Shown: positions 11,866 to 24,984, counted from the stretch's first letter. The stretch is DNA of 64,000 nucleotides from Plumapathes pennacea (GCA_964036295.1 OZ038469.1:7022067-7086066); one strand, 5' to 3'. Notes: generated from the letters alone by a model not told the origin. A program made the numbers and translations.

Positions 11866-12386
11866 TCCTTTTTCATTTTTCTCACACAAAACCGCCCGGT
11901 ACTCCGTCAGTTTGCGGCCTGAAGAGTTCAAATTTTGCAGTGTACGAAAAAAGATGTGTAGGGTTGTTTTTTTAAACAACAAAAGAACAAAAAATCACAC
12001 AGATCGAGATCTTTTCTGCAATTATAAGTGACAAGCGCTTGCACGCACGCACGCGCGCGCGCGCGCGCGCACGGACGTGCGCTTGTCCTTGTGACGAATT
12101 TGCACGTTCCACTGTCAACAATGAACATAAAACGTTCCATTAACACCTAAACTTCGAGCCCAACAAGTCGTTCAAAAAGTACCAAGAGGCGCCAGAACGG
12201 GAGAAATAAAAATTGTCACACGTACCAGACGATTGACAGTGAACATGAGCACGTGAATGAACATATGGTTTGTTTTTAGTCCCCACTTGCCTTTCTTCTT
12301 CTTCAACGTTTCTGCTGCAAGACAAAATCAAACACGACATGCTAGTCACCGTCTTTTTTTCTTAATTTCTTCTTTACTTCTTTTGG

Positions 12387-12430
12387 AAGGGGACGAGCGC
12401 GAACGCAGGTCCCCACTACCAGAAATTATA

Positions 12431-12462
<32 letters not shown>

Positions 12463-12551
12463 GGGGTCAACCCAGTCCAAGTGCAATGAAAGGGCCTCAC
12501 CCTGAGAGGACTGCCTCCATGATCACAGTACCTCCCGCGTCAGGTAAGTAT
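12387..12551 (-). ncRNA. RNU1: U1 snRNA, unit 10
   Basis: Left array unit 10. Confidence 0.96.
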
Positions 12552-12744
12552 GAAGTTGTTTTGTCCACAAAACAACTGAGCCGACCGCACATCCGCTTCC
12601 TTCCTTATGGGACGACCCTTCCACCCTTTCAAGCGTCCATTCTATGCCGCCTTGCATGCTAAAGTGTGCCAGAACCGACGCACTAGGGGCCCAGGCCTTT
12701 ATCTCAATGTTCTCTTTGCTTTTATTGGGTTCCCCCGGAGGGGA

Positions 12745-12931
12745 GTGGGCCGTACTCGGAGGTAGTGCTATACCGAGACAACCCGTGGCTGGGACGAGGC
12801 AAGCCTCTATTCCACAGCCCAGTTCCAAAAATCAGTTTAATATTTGAGCCACTCAATGAGCAGCGTATCAGATATTAAGCTGATAAGAACAGATACTACA
12901 CTTGATCTTAGCCATAAGGCCGAGAAGCGAT
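12745..12931 (-). ncRNA. RNU2: U2 snRNA, unit 10
   Basis: Left array unit 10. Confidence 0.96.
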
Positions 12932-13117
12932 ACCGACTTCTAGTTTCTTAGGGTGGCCGTCCGCCACAAAATCTCCCTACATGTGGTATTCGTTTTCCCC
13001 CAGTTCCTCGCGGCCACCACAAGTCCCCATGTATGTGGAGGCAAGACACTTAGTCCCAGGCCTCCTCTCGTTAATCGACAGTCGCCATAACATGCTAAAT
13101 TTGACGCCAATACTCTC

Positions 13118-13178
13118 GCCTACGACCATACCACCGGGAAAACACCGGTTCTCGTCCGATCACCGAAGTTAAGCCCGG

Positions 13179-13213
<35 letters not shown>

Positions 13214-13236
13214 GGGAATACCCCGTGTCGTAGGCT
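13118..13236 (+). rRNA. RN5S: 5S rRNA, unit 10
   Basis: Left array unit 10. Confidence 0.96.
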
Positions 13237-13757
13237 TCCTTTTTCATTTTTCTCACACAAAACCGCCCGGTACTCCGTCAGTTTGCGGCCTGAAGAGTTC
13301 AAATTTTGCAGTGTACGAAAAAAGATGTGTAGGGTTGTTTTTTTAAACAACAAAAGAACAAAAAATCACACAGATCGAGATCTTTTCTGCAATTATAAGT
13401 GACAAGCGCTTGCACGCACGCACGCGCGCGCGCGCGCGCGCACGGACGTGCGCTTGTCCTTGTGACGAATTTGCACGTTCCACTGTCAACAATGAACATA
13501 AAACGTTCCATTAACACCTAAACTTCGAGCCCAACAAGTCGTTCAAAAAGTACCAAGAGGCGCCAGAACGGGAGAAATAAAAATTGTCACACGTACCAGA
13601 CGATTGACAGTGAACATGAGCACGTGAATGAACATATGGTTTGTTTTTAGTCCCCACTTGCCTTTCTTCTTCTTCAACGTTTCTGCTGCAAGACAAAATC
13701 AAACACGACATGCTAGTCACCGTCTTTTTTTCTTAATTTCTTCTTTACTTCTTTTGG

Positions 13758-13801
13758 AAGGGGACGAGCGCGAACGCAGGTCCCCACTACCAGAAATTAT
13801 A

Positions 13802-13833
<32 letters not shown>

Positions 13834-13922
13834 GGGGTCAACCCAGTCCAAGTGCAATGAAAGGGCCTCACCCTGAGAGGACTGCCTCCATGATCACAGT
13901 ACCTCCCGCGTCAGGTAAGTAT
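13758..13922 (-). ncRNA. RNU1: U1 snRNA, unit 11
   Basis: Left array unit 11. Confidence 0.96.
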
Positions 13923-14115
13923 GAAGTTGTTTTGTCCACAAAACAACTGAGCCGACCGCACATCCGCTTCCTTCCTTATGGGACGACCCTTCCACCCTTT
14001 CAAGCGTCCATTCTATGCCGCCTTGCATGCTAAAGTGTGCCAGAACCGACGCACTAGGGGCCCAGGCCTTTATCTCAATGTTCTCTTTGCTTTTATTGGG
14101 TTCCCCCGGAGGGGA

Positions 14116-14302
14116 GTGGGCCGTACTCGGAGGTAGTGCTATACCGAGACAACCCGTGGCTGGGACGAGGCAAGCCTCTATTCCACAGCCCAGTTCCAAA
14201 AATCAGTTTAATATTTGAGCCACTCAATGAGCAGCGTATCAGATATTAAGCTGATAAGAACAGATACTACACTTGATCTTAGCCATAAGGCCGAGAAGCG
14301 AT
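14116..14302 (-). ncRNA. RNU2: U2 snRNA, unit 11
   Basis: Left array unit 11. Confidence 0.96.
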
Positions 14303-14488
14303 ACCGACTTCTAGTTTCTTAGGGTGGCCGTCCGCCACAAAATCTCCCTACATGTGGTATTCGTTTTCCCCCAGTTCCTCGCGGCCACCACAAGTCCCCA
14401 TGTATGTGGAGGCAAGACACTTAGTCCCAGGCCTCCTCTCGTTAATCGACAGTCGCCATAACATGCTAAATTTGACGCCAATACTCTC

Positions 14489-14549
14489 GCCTACGACCAT
14501 ACCACCGGGAAAACACCGGTTCTCGTCCGATCACCGAAGTTAAGCCCGG

Positions 14550-14584
<35 letters not shown>

Positions 14585-14607
14585 GGGAATACCCCGTGTC
14601 GTAGGCT
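14489..14607 (+). rRNA. RN5S: 5S rRNA, unit 11
   Basis: Left array unit 11. Confidence 0.96.
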
Positions 14608-15128
14608 TCCTTTTTCATTTTTCTCACACAAAACCGCCCGGTACTCCGTCAGTTTGCGGCCTGAAGAGTTCAAATTTTGCAGTGTACGAAAAAAGATGTG
14701 TAGGGTTGTTTTTTTAAACAACAAAAGAACAAAAAATCACACAGATCGAGATCTTTTCTGCAATTATAAGTGACAAGCGCTTGCACGCACGCACGCGCGC
14801 GCGCGCGCGCGCACGGACGTGCGCTTGTCCTTGTGACGAATTTGCACGTTCCACTGTCAACAATGAACATAAAACGTTCCATTAACACCTAAACTTCGAG
14901 CCCAACAAGTCGTTCAAAAAGTACCAAGAGGCGCCAGAACGGGAGAAATAAAAATTGTCACACGTACCAGACGATTGACAGTGAACATGAGCACGTGAAT
15001 GAACATATGGTTTGTTTTTAGTCCCCACTTGCCTTTCTTCTTCTTCAACGTTTCTGCTGCAAGACAAAATCAAACACGACATGCTAGTCACCGTCTTTTT
15101 TTCTTAATTTCTTCTTTACTTCTTTTGG

Positions 15129-15172
15129 AAGGGGACGAGCGCGAACGCAGGTCCCCACTACCAGAAATTATA

Positions 15173-15204
<32 letters not shown>

Positions 15205-15293
15205 GGGGTCAACCCAGTCCAAGTGCAATGAAAGGGCCTCACCCTGAGAGGACTGCCTCCATGATCACAGTACCTCCCGCGTCAGGTAAGTAT
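15129..15293 (-). ncRNA. RNU1: U1 snRNA, unit 12
   Basis: Left array unit 12. Confidence 0.96.
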
Positions 15294-15486
15294 GAAGTTG
15301 TTTTGTCCACAAAACAACTGAGCCGACCGCACATCCGCTTCCTTCCTTATGGGACGACCCTTCCACCCTTTCAAGCGTCCATTCTATGCCGCCTTGCATG
15401 CTAAAGTGTGCCAGAACCGACGCACTAGGGGCCCAGGCCTTTATCTCAATGTTCTCTTTGCTTTTATTGGGTTCCCCCGGAGGGGA

Positions 15487-15673
15487 GTGGGCCGTACTCG
15501 GAGGTAGTGCTATACCGAGACAACCCGTGGCTGGGACGAGGCAAGCCTCTATTCCACAGCCCAGTTCCAAAAATCAGTTTAATATTTGAGCCACTCAATG
15601 AGCAGCGTATCAGATATTAAGCTGATAAGAACAGATACTACACTTGATCTTAGCCATAAGGCCGAGAAGCGAT
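15487..15673 (-). ncRNA. RNU2: U2 snRNA, unit 12
   Basis: Left array unit 12. Confidence 0.96.
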
Positions 15674-15859
15674 ACCGACTTCTAGTTTCTTAGGGTGGCC
15701 GTCCGCCACAAAATCTCCCTACATGTGGTATTCGTTTTCCCCCAGTTCCTCGCGGCCACCACAAGTCCCCATGTATGTGGAGGCAAGACACTTAGTCCCA
15801 GGCCTCCTCTCGTTAATCGACAGTCGCCATAACATGCTAAATTTGACGCCAATACTCTC

Positions 15860-15920
15860 GCCTACGACCATACCACCGGGAAAACACCGGTTCTCGTCCG
15901 ATCACCGAAGTTAAGCCCGG

Positions 15921-15955
<35 letters not shown>

Positions 15956-15978
15956 GGGAATACCCCGTGTCGTAGGCT
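15860..15978 (+). rRNA. RN5S: 5S rRNA, unit 12
   Basis: Left array unit 12. Confidence 0.96.
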
Positions 15979-16499
15979 TCCTTTTTCATTTTTCTCACAC
16001 AAAACCGCCCGGTACTCCGTCAGTTTGCGGCCTGAAGAGTTCAAATTTTGCAGTGTACGAAAAAAGATGTGTAGGGTTGTTTTTTTAAACAACAAAAGAA
16101 CAAAAAATCACACAGATCGAGATCTTTTCTGCAATTATAAGTGACAAGCGCTTGCACGCACGCACGCGCGCGCGCGCGCGCGCACGGACGTGCGCTTGTC
16201 CTTGTGACGAATTTGCACGTTCCACTGTCAACAATGAACATAAAACGTTCCATTAACACCTAAACTTCGAGCCCAACAAGTCGTTCAAAAAGTACCAAGA
16301 GGCGCCAGAACGGGAGAAATAAAAATTGTCACACGTACCAGACGATTGACAGTGAACATGAGCACGTGAATGAACATATGGTTTGTTTTTAGTCCCCACT
16401 TGCCTTTCTTCTTCTTCAACGTTTCTGCTGCAAGACAAAATCAAACACGACATGCTAGTCACCGTCTTTTTTTCTTAATTTCTTCTTTACTTCTTTTGG

Positions 16500-16543
16500 A
16501 AGGGGACGAGCGCGAACGCAGGTCCCCACTACCAGAAATTATA

Positions 16544-16575
<32 letters not shown>

Positions 16576-16664
16576 GGGGTCAACCCAGTCCAAGTGCAAT
16601 GAAAGGGCCTCACCCTGAGAGGACTGCCTCCATGATCACAGTACCTCCCGCGTCAGGTAAGTAT
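16500..16664 (-). ncRNA. RNU1: U1 snRNA, unit 13
   Basis: Left array unit 13. Confidence 0.96.
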
Positions 16665-16857
16665 GAAGTTGTTTTGTCCACAAAACAACTGAGCCGACCG
16701 CACATCCGCTTCCTTCCTTATGGGACGACCCTTCCACCCTTTCAAGCGTCCATTCTATGCCGCCTTGCATGCTAAAGTGTGCCAGAACCGACGCACTAGG
16801 GGCCCAGGCCTTTATCTCAATGTTCTCTTTGCTTTTATTGGGTTCCCCCGGAGGGGA

Positions 16858-17044
16858 GTGGGCCGTACTCGGAGGTAGTGCTATACCGAGACAACCCGTG
16901 GCTGGGACGAGGCAAGCCTCTATTCCACAGCCCAGTTCCAAAAATCAGTTTAATATTTGAGCCACTCAATGAGCAGCGTATCAGATATTAAGCTGATAAG
17001 AACAGATACTACACTTGATCTTAGCCATAAGGCCGAGAAGCGAT
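16858..17044 (-). ncRNA. RNU2: U2 snRNA, unit 13
   Basis: Left array unit 13. Confidence 0.96.
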
Positions 17045-17230
17045 ACCGACTTCTAGTTTCTTAGGGTGGCCGTCCGCCACAAAATCTCCCTACATGTGGT
17101 ATTCGTTTTCCCCCAGTTCCTCGCGGCCACCACAAGTCCCCATGTATGTGGAGGCAAGACACTTAGTCCCAGGCCTCCTCTCGTTAATCGACAGTCGCCA
17201 TAACATGCTAAATTTGACGCCAATACTCTC

Positions 17231-17291
17231 GCCTACGACCATACCACCGGGAAAACACCGGTTCTCGTCCGATCACCGAAGTTAAGCCCGG

Positions 17292-17326
<35 letters not shown>

Positions 17327-17349
17327 GGGAATACCCCGTGTCGTAGGCT
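17231..17349 (+). rRNA. RN5S: 5S rRNA, unit 13
   Basis: Left array unit 13. Confidence 0.96.
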
Positions 17350-17870
17350 TCCTTTTTCATTTTTCTCACACAAAACCGCCCGGTACTCCGTCAGTTTGCG
17401 GCCTGAAGAGTTCAAATTTTGCAGTGTACGAAAAAAGATGTGTAGGGTTGTTTTTTTAAACAACAAAAGAACAAAAAATCACACAGATCGAGATCTTTTC
17501 TGCAATTATAAGTGACAAGCGCTTGCACGCACGCACGCGCGCGCGCGCGCGCGCACGGACGTGCGCTTGTCCTTGTGACGAATTTGCACGTTCCACTGTC
17601 AACAATGAACATAAAACGTTCCATTAACACCTAAACTTCGAGCCCAACAAGTCGTTCAAAAAGTACCAAGAGGCGCCAGAACGGGAGAAATAAAAATTGT
17701 CACACGTACCAGACGATTGACAGTGAACATGAGCACGTGAATGAACATATGGTTTGTTTTTAGTCCCCACTTGCCTTTCTTCTTCTTCAACGTTTCTGCT
17801 GCAAGACAAAATCAAACACGACATGCTAGTCACCGTCTTTTTTTCTTAATTTCTTCTTTACTTCTTTTGG

Positions 17871-17914
17871 AAGGGGACGAGCGCGAACGCAGGTCCCCAC
17901 TACCAGAAATTATA

Positions 17915-17946
<32 letters not shown>

Positions 17947-18035
17947 GGGGTCAACCCAGTCCAAGTGCAATGAAAGGGCCTCACCCTGAGAGGACTGCCT
18001 CCATGATCACAGTACCTCCCGCGTCAGGTAAGTAT
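17871..18035 (-). ncRNA. RNU1: U1 snRNA, unit 14
   Basis: Left array unit 14. Confidence 0.96.
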
Positions 18036-18228
18036 GAAGTTGTTTTGTCCACAAAACAACTGAGCCGACCGCACATCCGCTTCCTTCCTTATGGGACGAC
18101 CCTTCCACCCTTTCAAGCGTCCATTCTATGCCGCCTTGCATGCTAAAGTGTGCCAGAACCGACGCACTAGGGGCCCAGGCCTTTATCTCAATGTTCTCTT
18201 TGCTTTTATTGGGTTCCCCCGGAGGGGA

Positions 18229-18415
18229 GTGGGCCGTACTCGGAGGTAGTGCTATACCGAGACAACCCGTGGCTGGGACGAGGCAAGCCTCTATTCCACA
18301 GCCCAGTTCCAAAAATCAGTTTAATATTTGAGCCACTCAATGAGCAGCGTATCAGATATTAAGCTGATAAGAACAGATACTACACTTGATCTTAGCCATA
18401 AGGCCGAGAAGCGAT
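18229..18415 (-). ncRNA. RNU2: U2 snRNA, unit 14
   Basis: Left array unit 14. Confidence 0.96.
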
Positions 18416-18601
18416 ACCGACTTCTAGTTTCTTAGGGTGGCCGTCCGCCACAAAATCTCCCTACATGTGGTATTCGTTTTCCCCCAGTTCCTCGCGGCCA
18501 CCACAAGTCCCCATGTATGTGGAGGCAAGACACTTAGTCCCAGGCCTCCTCTCGTTAATCGACAGTCGCCATAACATGCTAAATTTGACGCCAATACTCT
18601 C

Positions 18602-18662
18602 GCCTACGACCATACCACCGGGAAAACACCGGTTCTCGTCCGATCACCGAAGTTAAGCCCGG

Positions 18663-18697
<35 letters not shown>

Positions 18698-18720
18698 GGG
18701 AATACCCCGTGTCGTAGGCT
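18602..18720 (+). rRNA. RN5S: 5S rRNA, unit 14
   Basis: Left array unit 14. Confidence 0.96.
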
Positions 18721-19241
18721 TCCTTTTTCATTTTTCTCACACAAAACCGCCCGGTACTCCGTCAGTTTGCGGCCTGAAGAGTTCAAATTTTGCAGTGTAC
18801 GAAAAAAGATGTGTAGGGTTGTTTTTTTAAACAACAAAAGAACAAAAAATCACACAGATCGAGATCTTTTCTGCAATTATAAGTGACAAGCGCTTGCACG
18901 CACGCACGCGCGCGCGCGCGCGCGCACGGACGTGCGCTTGTCCTTGTGACGAATTTGCACGTTCCACTGTCAACAATGAACATAAAACGTTCCATTAACA
19001 CCTAAACTTCGAGCCCAACAAGTCGTTCAAAAAGTACCAAGAGGCGCCAGAACGGGAGAAATAAAAATTGTCACACGTACCAGACGATTGACAGTGAACA
19101 TGAGCACGTGAATGAACATATGGTTTGTTTTTAGTCCCCACTTGCCTTTCTTCTTCTTCAACGTTTCTGCTGCAAGACAAAATCAAACACGACATGCTAG
19201 TCACCGTCTTTTTTTCTTAATTTCTTCTTTACTTCTTTTGG

Positions 19242-19285
19242 AAGGGGACGAGCGCGAACGCAGGTCCCCACTACCAGAAATTATA

Positions 19286-19317
<32 letters not shown>

Positions 19318-19406
19318 GGGGTCAACCCAGTCCAAGTGCAATGAAAGGGCCTCACCCTGAGAGGACTGCCTCCATGATCACAGTACCTCCCGCGTCAGGT
19401 AAGTAT
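19242..19406 (-). ncRNA. RNU1: U1 snRNA, unit 15
   Basis: Left array unit 15. Confidence 0.96.
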
Positions 19407-19599
19407 GAAGTTGTTTTGTCCACAAAACAACTGAGCCGACCGCACATCCGCTTCCTTCCTTATGGGACGACCCTTCCACCCTTTCAAGCGTCCATTCTAT
19501 GCCGCCTTGCATGCTAAAGTGTGCCAGAACCGACGCACTAGGGGCCCAGGCCTTTATCTCAATGTTCTCTTTGCTTTTATTGGGTTCCCCCGGAGGGGA

Positions 19600-19786
19600 G
19601 TGGGCCGTACTCGGAGGTAGTGCTATACCGAGACAACCCGTGGCTGGGACGAGGCAAGCCTCTATTCCACAGCCCAGTTCCAAAAATCAGTTTAATATTT
19701 GAGCCACTCAATGAGCAGCGTATCAGATATTAAGCTGATAAGAACAGATACTACACTTGATCTTAGCCATAAGGCCGAGAAGCGAT
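19600..19786 (-). ncRNA. RNU2: U2 snRNA, unit 15
   Basis: Left array unit 15. Confidence 0.96.
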
Positions 19787-19972
19787 ACCGACTTCTAGTT
19801 TCTTAGGGTGGCCGTCCGCCACAAAATCTCCCTACATGTGGTATTCGTTTTCCCCCAGTTCCTCGCGGCCACCACAAGTCCCCATGTATGTGGAGGCAAG
19901 ACACTTAGTCCCAGGCCTCCTCTCGTTAATCGACAGTCGCCATAACATGCTAAATTTGACGCCAATACTCTC

Positions 19973-20033
19973 GCCTACGACCATACCACCGGGAAAACAC
20001 CGGTTCTCGTCCGATCACCGAAGTTAAGCCCGG

Positions 20034-20068
<35 letters not shown>

Positions 20069-20091
20069 GGGAATACCCCGTGTCGTAGGCT
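19973..20091 (+). rRNA. RN5S: 5S rRNA, unit 15
   Basis: Left array unit 15. Confidence 0.96.
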
Positions 20092-20612
20092 TCCTTTTTC
20101 ATTTTTCTCACACAAAACCGCCCGGTACTCCGTCAGTTTGCGGCCTGAAGAGTTCAAATTTTGCAGTGTACGAAAAAAGATGTGTAGGGTTGTTTTTTTA
20201 AACAACAAAAGAACAAAAAATCACACAGATCGAGATCTTTTCTGCAATTATAAGTGACAAGCGCTTGCACGCACGCACGCGCGCGCGCGCGCGCGCACGG
20301 ACGTGCGCTTGTCCTTGTGACGAATTTGCACGTTCCACTGTCAACAATGAACATAAAACGTTCCATTAACACCTAAACTTCGAGCCCAACAAGTCGTTCA
20401 AAAAGTACCAAGAGGCGCCAGAACGGGAGAAATAAAAATTGTCACACGTACCAGACGATTGACAGTGAACATGAGCACGTGAATGAACATATGGTTTGTT
20501 TTTAGTCCCCACTTGCCTTTCTTCTTCTTCAACGTTTCTGCTGCAAGACAAAATCAAACACGACATGCTAGTCACCGTCTTTTTTTCTTAATTTCTTCTT
20601 TACTTCTTTTGG

Positions 20613-20656
20613 AAGGGGACGAGCGCGAACGCAGGTCCCCACTACCAGAAATTATA

Positions 20657-20688
<32 letters not shown>

Positions 20689-20777
20689 GGGGTCAACCCA
20701 GTCCAAGTGCAATGAAAGGGCCTCACCCTGAGAGGACTGCCTCCATGATCACAGTACCTCCCGCGTCAGGTAAGTAT
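20613..20777 (-). ncRNA. RNU1: U1 snRNA, unit 16
   Basis: Left array unit 16. Confidence 0.96.
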
Positions 20778-20970
20778 GAAGTTGTTTTGTCCACAAAACA
20801 ACTGAGCCGACCGCACATCCGCTTCCTTCCTTATGGGACGACCCTTCCACCCTTTCAAGCGTCCATTCTATGCCGCCTTGCATGCTAAAGTGTGCCAGAA
20901 CCGACGCACTAGGGGCCCAGGCCTTTATCTCAATGTTCTCTTTGCTTTTATTGGGTTCCCCCGGAGGGGA

Positions 20971-21157
20971 GTGGGCCGTACTCGGAGGTAGTGCTATACC
21001 GAGACAACCCGTGGCTGGGACGAGGCAAGCCTCTATTCCACAGCCCAGTTCCAAAAATCAGTTTAATATTTGAGCCACTCAATGAGCAGCGTATCAGATA
21101 TTAAGCTGATAAGAACAGATACTACACTTGATCTTAGCCATAAGGCCGAGAAGCGAT
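20971..21157 (-). ncRNA. RNU2: U2 snRNA, unit 16
   Basis: Left array unit 16. Confidence 0.96.
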
Positions 21158-21343
21158 ACCGACTTCTAGTTTCTTAGGGTGGCCGTCCGCCACAAAATCT
21201 CCCTACATGTGGTATTCGTTTTCCCCCAGTTCCTCGCGGCCACCACAAGTCCCCATGTATGTGGAGGCAAGACACTTAGTCCCAGGCCTCCTCTCGTTAA
21301 TCGACAGTCGCCATAACATGCTAAATTTGACGCCAATACTCTC

Positions 21344-21404
21344 GCCTACGACCATACCACCGGGAAAACACCGGTTCTCGTCCGATCACCGAAGTTAAGC
21401 CCGG

Positions 21405-21439
<35 letters not shown>

Positions 21440-21462
21440 GGGAATACCCCGTGTCGTAGGCT
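21344..21462 (+). rRNA. RN5S: 5S rRNA, unit 16
   Basis: Left array unit 16. Confidence 0.96.
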
Positions 21463-21983
21463 TCCTTTTTCATTTTTCTCACACAAAACCGCCCGGTACT
21501 CCGTCAGTTTGCGGCCTGAAGAGTTCAAATTTTGCAGTGTACGAAAAAAGATGTGTAGGGTTGTTTTTTTAAACAACAAAAGAACAAAAAATCACACAGA
21601 TCGAGATCTTTTCTGCAATTATAAGTGACAAGCGCTTGCACGCACGCACGCGCGCGCGCGCGCGCGCACGGACGTGCGCTTGTCCTTGTGACGAATTTGC
21701 ACGTTCCACTGTCAACAATGAACATAAAACGTTCCATTAACACCTAAACTTCGAGCCCAACAAGTCGTTCAAAAAGTACCAAGAGGCGCCAGAACGGGAG
21801 AAATAAAAATTGTCACACGTACCAGACGATTGACAGTGAACATGAGCACGTGAATGAACATATGGTTTGTTTTTAGTCCCCACTTGCCTTTCTTCTTCTT
21901 CAACGTTTCTGCTGCAAGACAAAATCAAACACGACATGCTAGTCACCGTCTTTTTTTCTTAATTTCTTCTTTACTTCTTTTGG

Positions 21984-22027
21984 AAGGGGACGAGCGCGAA
22001 CGCAGGTCCCCACTACCAGAAATTATA

Positions 22028-22059
<32 letters not shown>

Positions 22060-22148
22060 GGGGTCAACCCAGTCCAAGTGCAATGAAAGGGCCTCACCCT
22101 GAGAGGACTGCCTCCATGATCACAGTACCTCCCGCGTCAGGTAAGTAT
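21984..22148 (-). ncRNA. RNU1: U1 snRNA, unit 17
   Basis: Left array unit 17. Confidence 0.96.
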
Positions 22149-22341
22149 GAAGTTGTTTTGTCCACAAAACAACTGAGCCGACCGCACATCCGCTTCCTTC
22201 CTTATGGGACGACCCTTCCACCCTTTCAAGCGTCCATTCTATGCCGCCTTGCATGCTAAAGTGTGCCAGAACCGACGCACTAGGGGCCCAGGCCTTTATC
22301 TCAATGTTCTCTTTGCTTTTATTGGGTTCCCCCGGAGGGGA

Positions 22342-22528
22342 GTGGGCCGTACTCGGAGGTAGTGCTATACCGAGACAACCCGTGGCTGGGACGAGGCAAG
22401 CCTCTATTCCACAGCCCAGTTCCAAAAATCAGTTTAATATTTGAGCCACTCAATGAGCAGCGTATCAGATATTAAGCTGATAAGAACAGATACTACACTT
22501 GATCTTAGCCATAAGGCCGAGAAGCGAT
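22342..22528 (-). ncRNA. RNU2: U2 snRNA, unit 17
   Basis: Left array unit 17. Confidence 0.96.
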
Positions 22529-22714
22529 ACCGACTTCTAGTTTCTTAGGGTGGCCGTCCGCCACAAAATCTCCCTACATGTGGTATTCGTTTTCCCCCAG
22601 TTCCTCGCGGCCACCACAAGTCCCCATGTATGTGGAGGCAAGACACTTAGTCCCAGGCCTCCTCTCGTTAATCGACAGTCGCCATAACATGCTAAATTTG
22701 ACGCCAATACTCTC

Positions 22715-22775
22715 GCCTACGACCATACCACCGGGAAAACACCGGTTCTCGTCCGATCACCGAAGTTAAGCCCGG

Positions 22776-22810
<35 letters not shown>

Positions 22811-22833
22811 GGGAATACCCCGTGTCGTAGGCT
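22715..22833 (+). rRNA. RN5S: 5S rRNA, unit 17
   Basis: Left array unit 17. Confidence 0.96.
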
Positions 22834-23354
22834 TCCTTTTTCATTTTTCTCACACAAAACCGCCCGGTACTCCGTCAGTTTGCGGCCTGAAGAGTTCAAA
22901 TTTTGCAGTGTACGAAAAAAGATGTGTAGGGTTGTTTTTTTAAACAACAAAAGAACAAAAAATCACACAGATCGAGATCTTTTCTGCAATTATAAGTGAC
23001 AAGCGCTTGCACGCACGCACGCGCGCGCGCGCGCGCGCACGGACGTGCGCTTGTCCTTGTGACGAATTTGCACGTTCCACTGTCAACAATGAACATAAAA
23101 CGTTCCATTAACACCTAAACTTCGAGCCCAACAAGTCGTTCAAAAAGTACCAAGAGGCGCCAGAACGGGAGAAATAAAAATTGTCACACGTACCAGACGA
23201 TTGACAGTGAACATGAGCACGTGAATGAACATATGGTTTGTTTTTAGTCCCCACTTGCCTTTCTTCTTCTTCAACGTTTCTGCTGCAAGACAAAATCAAA
23301 CACGACATGCTAGTCACCGTCTTTTTTTCTTAATTTCTTCTTTACTTCTTTTGG

Positions 23355-23398
23355 AAGGGGACGAGCGCGAACGCAGGTCCCCACTACCAGAAATTATA

Positions 23399-23430
<32 letters not shown>

Positions 23431-23519
23431 GGGGTCAACCCAGTCCAAGTGCAATGAAAGGGCCTCACCCTGAGAGGACTGCCTCCATGATCACAGTACC
23501 TCCCGCGTCAGGTAAGTAT
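23355..23519 (-). ncRNA. RNU1: U1 snRNA, unit 18
   Basis: Left array unit 18, the last before the gap. Confidence 0.96.
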
Positions 23520-23712
23520 GAAGTTGTTTTGTCCACAAAACAACTGAGCCGACCGCACATCCGCTTCCTTCCTTATGGGACGACCCTTCCACCCTTTCAA
23601 GCGTCCATTCTATGCCGCCTTGCATGCTAAAGTGTGCCAGAACCGACGCACTAGGGGCCCAGGCCTTTATCTCAATGTTCTCTTTGCTTTTATTGGGTTC
23701 CCCCGGAGGGGA

Positions 23713-23899
23713 GTGGGCCGTACTCGGAGGTAGTGCTATACCGAGACAACCCGTGGCTGGGACGAGGCAAGCCTCTATTCCACAGCCCAGTTCCAAAAAT
23801 CAGTTTAATATTTGAGCCACTCAATGAGCAGCGTATCAGATATTAAGCTGATAAGAACAGATACTACACTTGATCTTAGCCATAAGGCCGAGAAGCGAT
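23713..23899 (-). ncRNA. RNU2: U2 snRNA, unit 18
   Basis: Left array unit 18. Confidence 0.96.
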
Positions 23900-24085
23900 A
23901 CCGACTTCTAGTTTCTTAGGGTGGCCGTCCGCCACAAAATCTCCCTACATGTGGTATTCGTTTTCCCCCAGTTCCTCGCGGCCACCACAAGTCCCCATGT
24001 ATGTGGAGGCAAGACACTTAGTCCCAGGCCTCCTCTCGTTAATCGACAGTCGCCATAACATGCTAAATTTGACGCCAATACTCTC

Positions 24086-24146
24086 GCCTACGACCATACC
24101 ACCGGGAAAACACCGGTTCTCGTCCGATCACCGAAGTTAAGCCCGG

Positions 24147-24181
<35 letters not shown>

Positions 24182-24204
24182 GGGAATACCCCGTGTCGTA
24201 GGCT
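24086..24204 (+). rRNA. RN5S: 5S rRNA, unit 18
   Basis: Left array unit 18; the last gene before the gap and the orientation switch. Confidence 0.96.
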
Positions 24205-24672
24205 TCCTTTTTCATTTTTCTCACACAAAACCGCCCGGTACTCCGTCAGTTTGCGGCCTGAAGAGTTCAAATTTTGCAGTGTACGAAAAAAGATGTGTAG
24301 GGTTGTTTTTTTAAACAACAAAAGAACAAAAAATCACACAGATCGAGATCTTTTCTGCAATTATAAGTGACAAGCGCTTGCACGCACGCACGCGCGCGCG
24401 CGCGCGCGCACGGACGTGCGCTTGTCCTTGTGACGAATTTGCACGTTCCACTGTCAACAATGAACATAAAACGTTCCATTAACACCTAAACTTCGAGCCC
24501 AACAAGTCGTTCAAAAAGTACCAAGAGGCGCCAGAACGGGAGAAATAAAAATTGTCACACGTACCAGACGATTGACAGTGAACATGAGCACGTGAATGAA
24601 CATATGGTTTGTTTTTAGTCCCCACTTGCCTTTCTTCTTCTTCAACGTTTCTGCTGCAAGACAAAATCAAAC

Positions 24673-24872
24673 NNNNNNNNNNNNNNNNNNNNNNNNNNNN
24701 NNNNNNNNNNNNNNNNNNNNNNNNNNNNNNNNNNNNNNNNNNNNNNNNNNNNNNNNNNNNNNNNNNNNNNNNNNNNNNNNNNNNNNNNNNNNNNNNNNNN
24801 NNNNNNNNNNNNNNNNNNNNNNNNNNNNNNNNNNNNNNNNNNNNNNNNNNNNNNNNNNNNNNNNNNNNNNNN
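24673..24872. other. Assembly gap (200 N)
   Basis: Exactly 200 N, a round number typical of a scaffold join of unknown true size. The array changes orientation across it. To the left the sequence stops in the spacer between 5S and U1; to the right it restarts in the spacer upstream of U2. Confidence 0.98.
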
Positions 24873-24984
24873 GTCGATTAACGAGAGGAGGCCTGGGACT
24901 AAGTGTCTTGCCTCCACATACATGGGGACTTGTGGTGGCCGCGAGGAACTGGGGGAAAACGAATACCACATGTAGGGAGATTTT

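Larger units (their letters stand above)
1..24672. repeat. Left U1/U2/5S tandem array, 18 units
   Basis: Eighteen head-to-tail units. Unit 1 is 1,373 bp, the others 1,371 bp, and the last is cut 9 nt short by the gap if the unit is counted from position 1. Each unit holds U1 (minus), U2 (minus) and 5S (plus), in that order on the plus strand. Units look identical by eye except that unit 1 has two extra bases in the alternating CG tract. Such uniformity indicates strong concerted evolution or a repeat-collapsed assembly. The 440-bp stretch between 5S and the next U1 holds no recognisable gene, only the CG tract and its flanking inverted repeat. Confidence 0.97.
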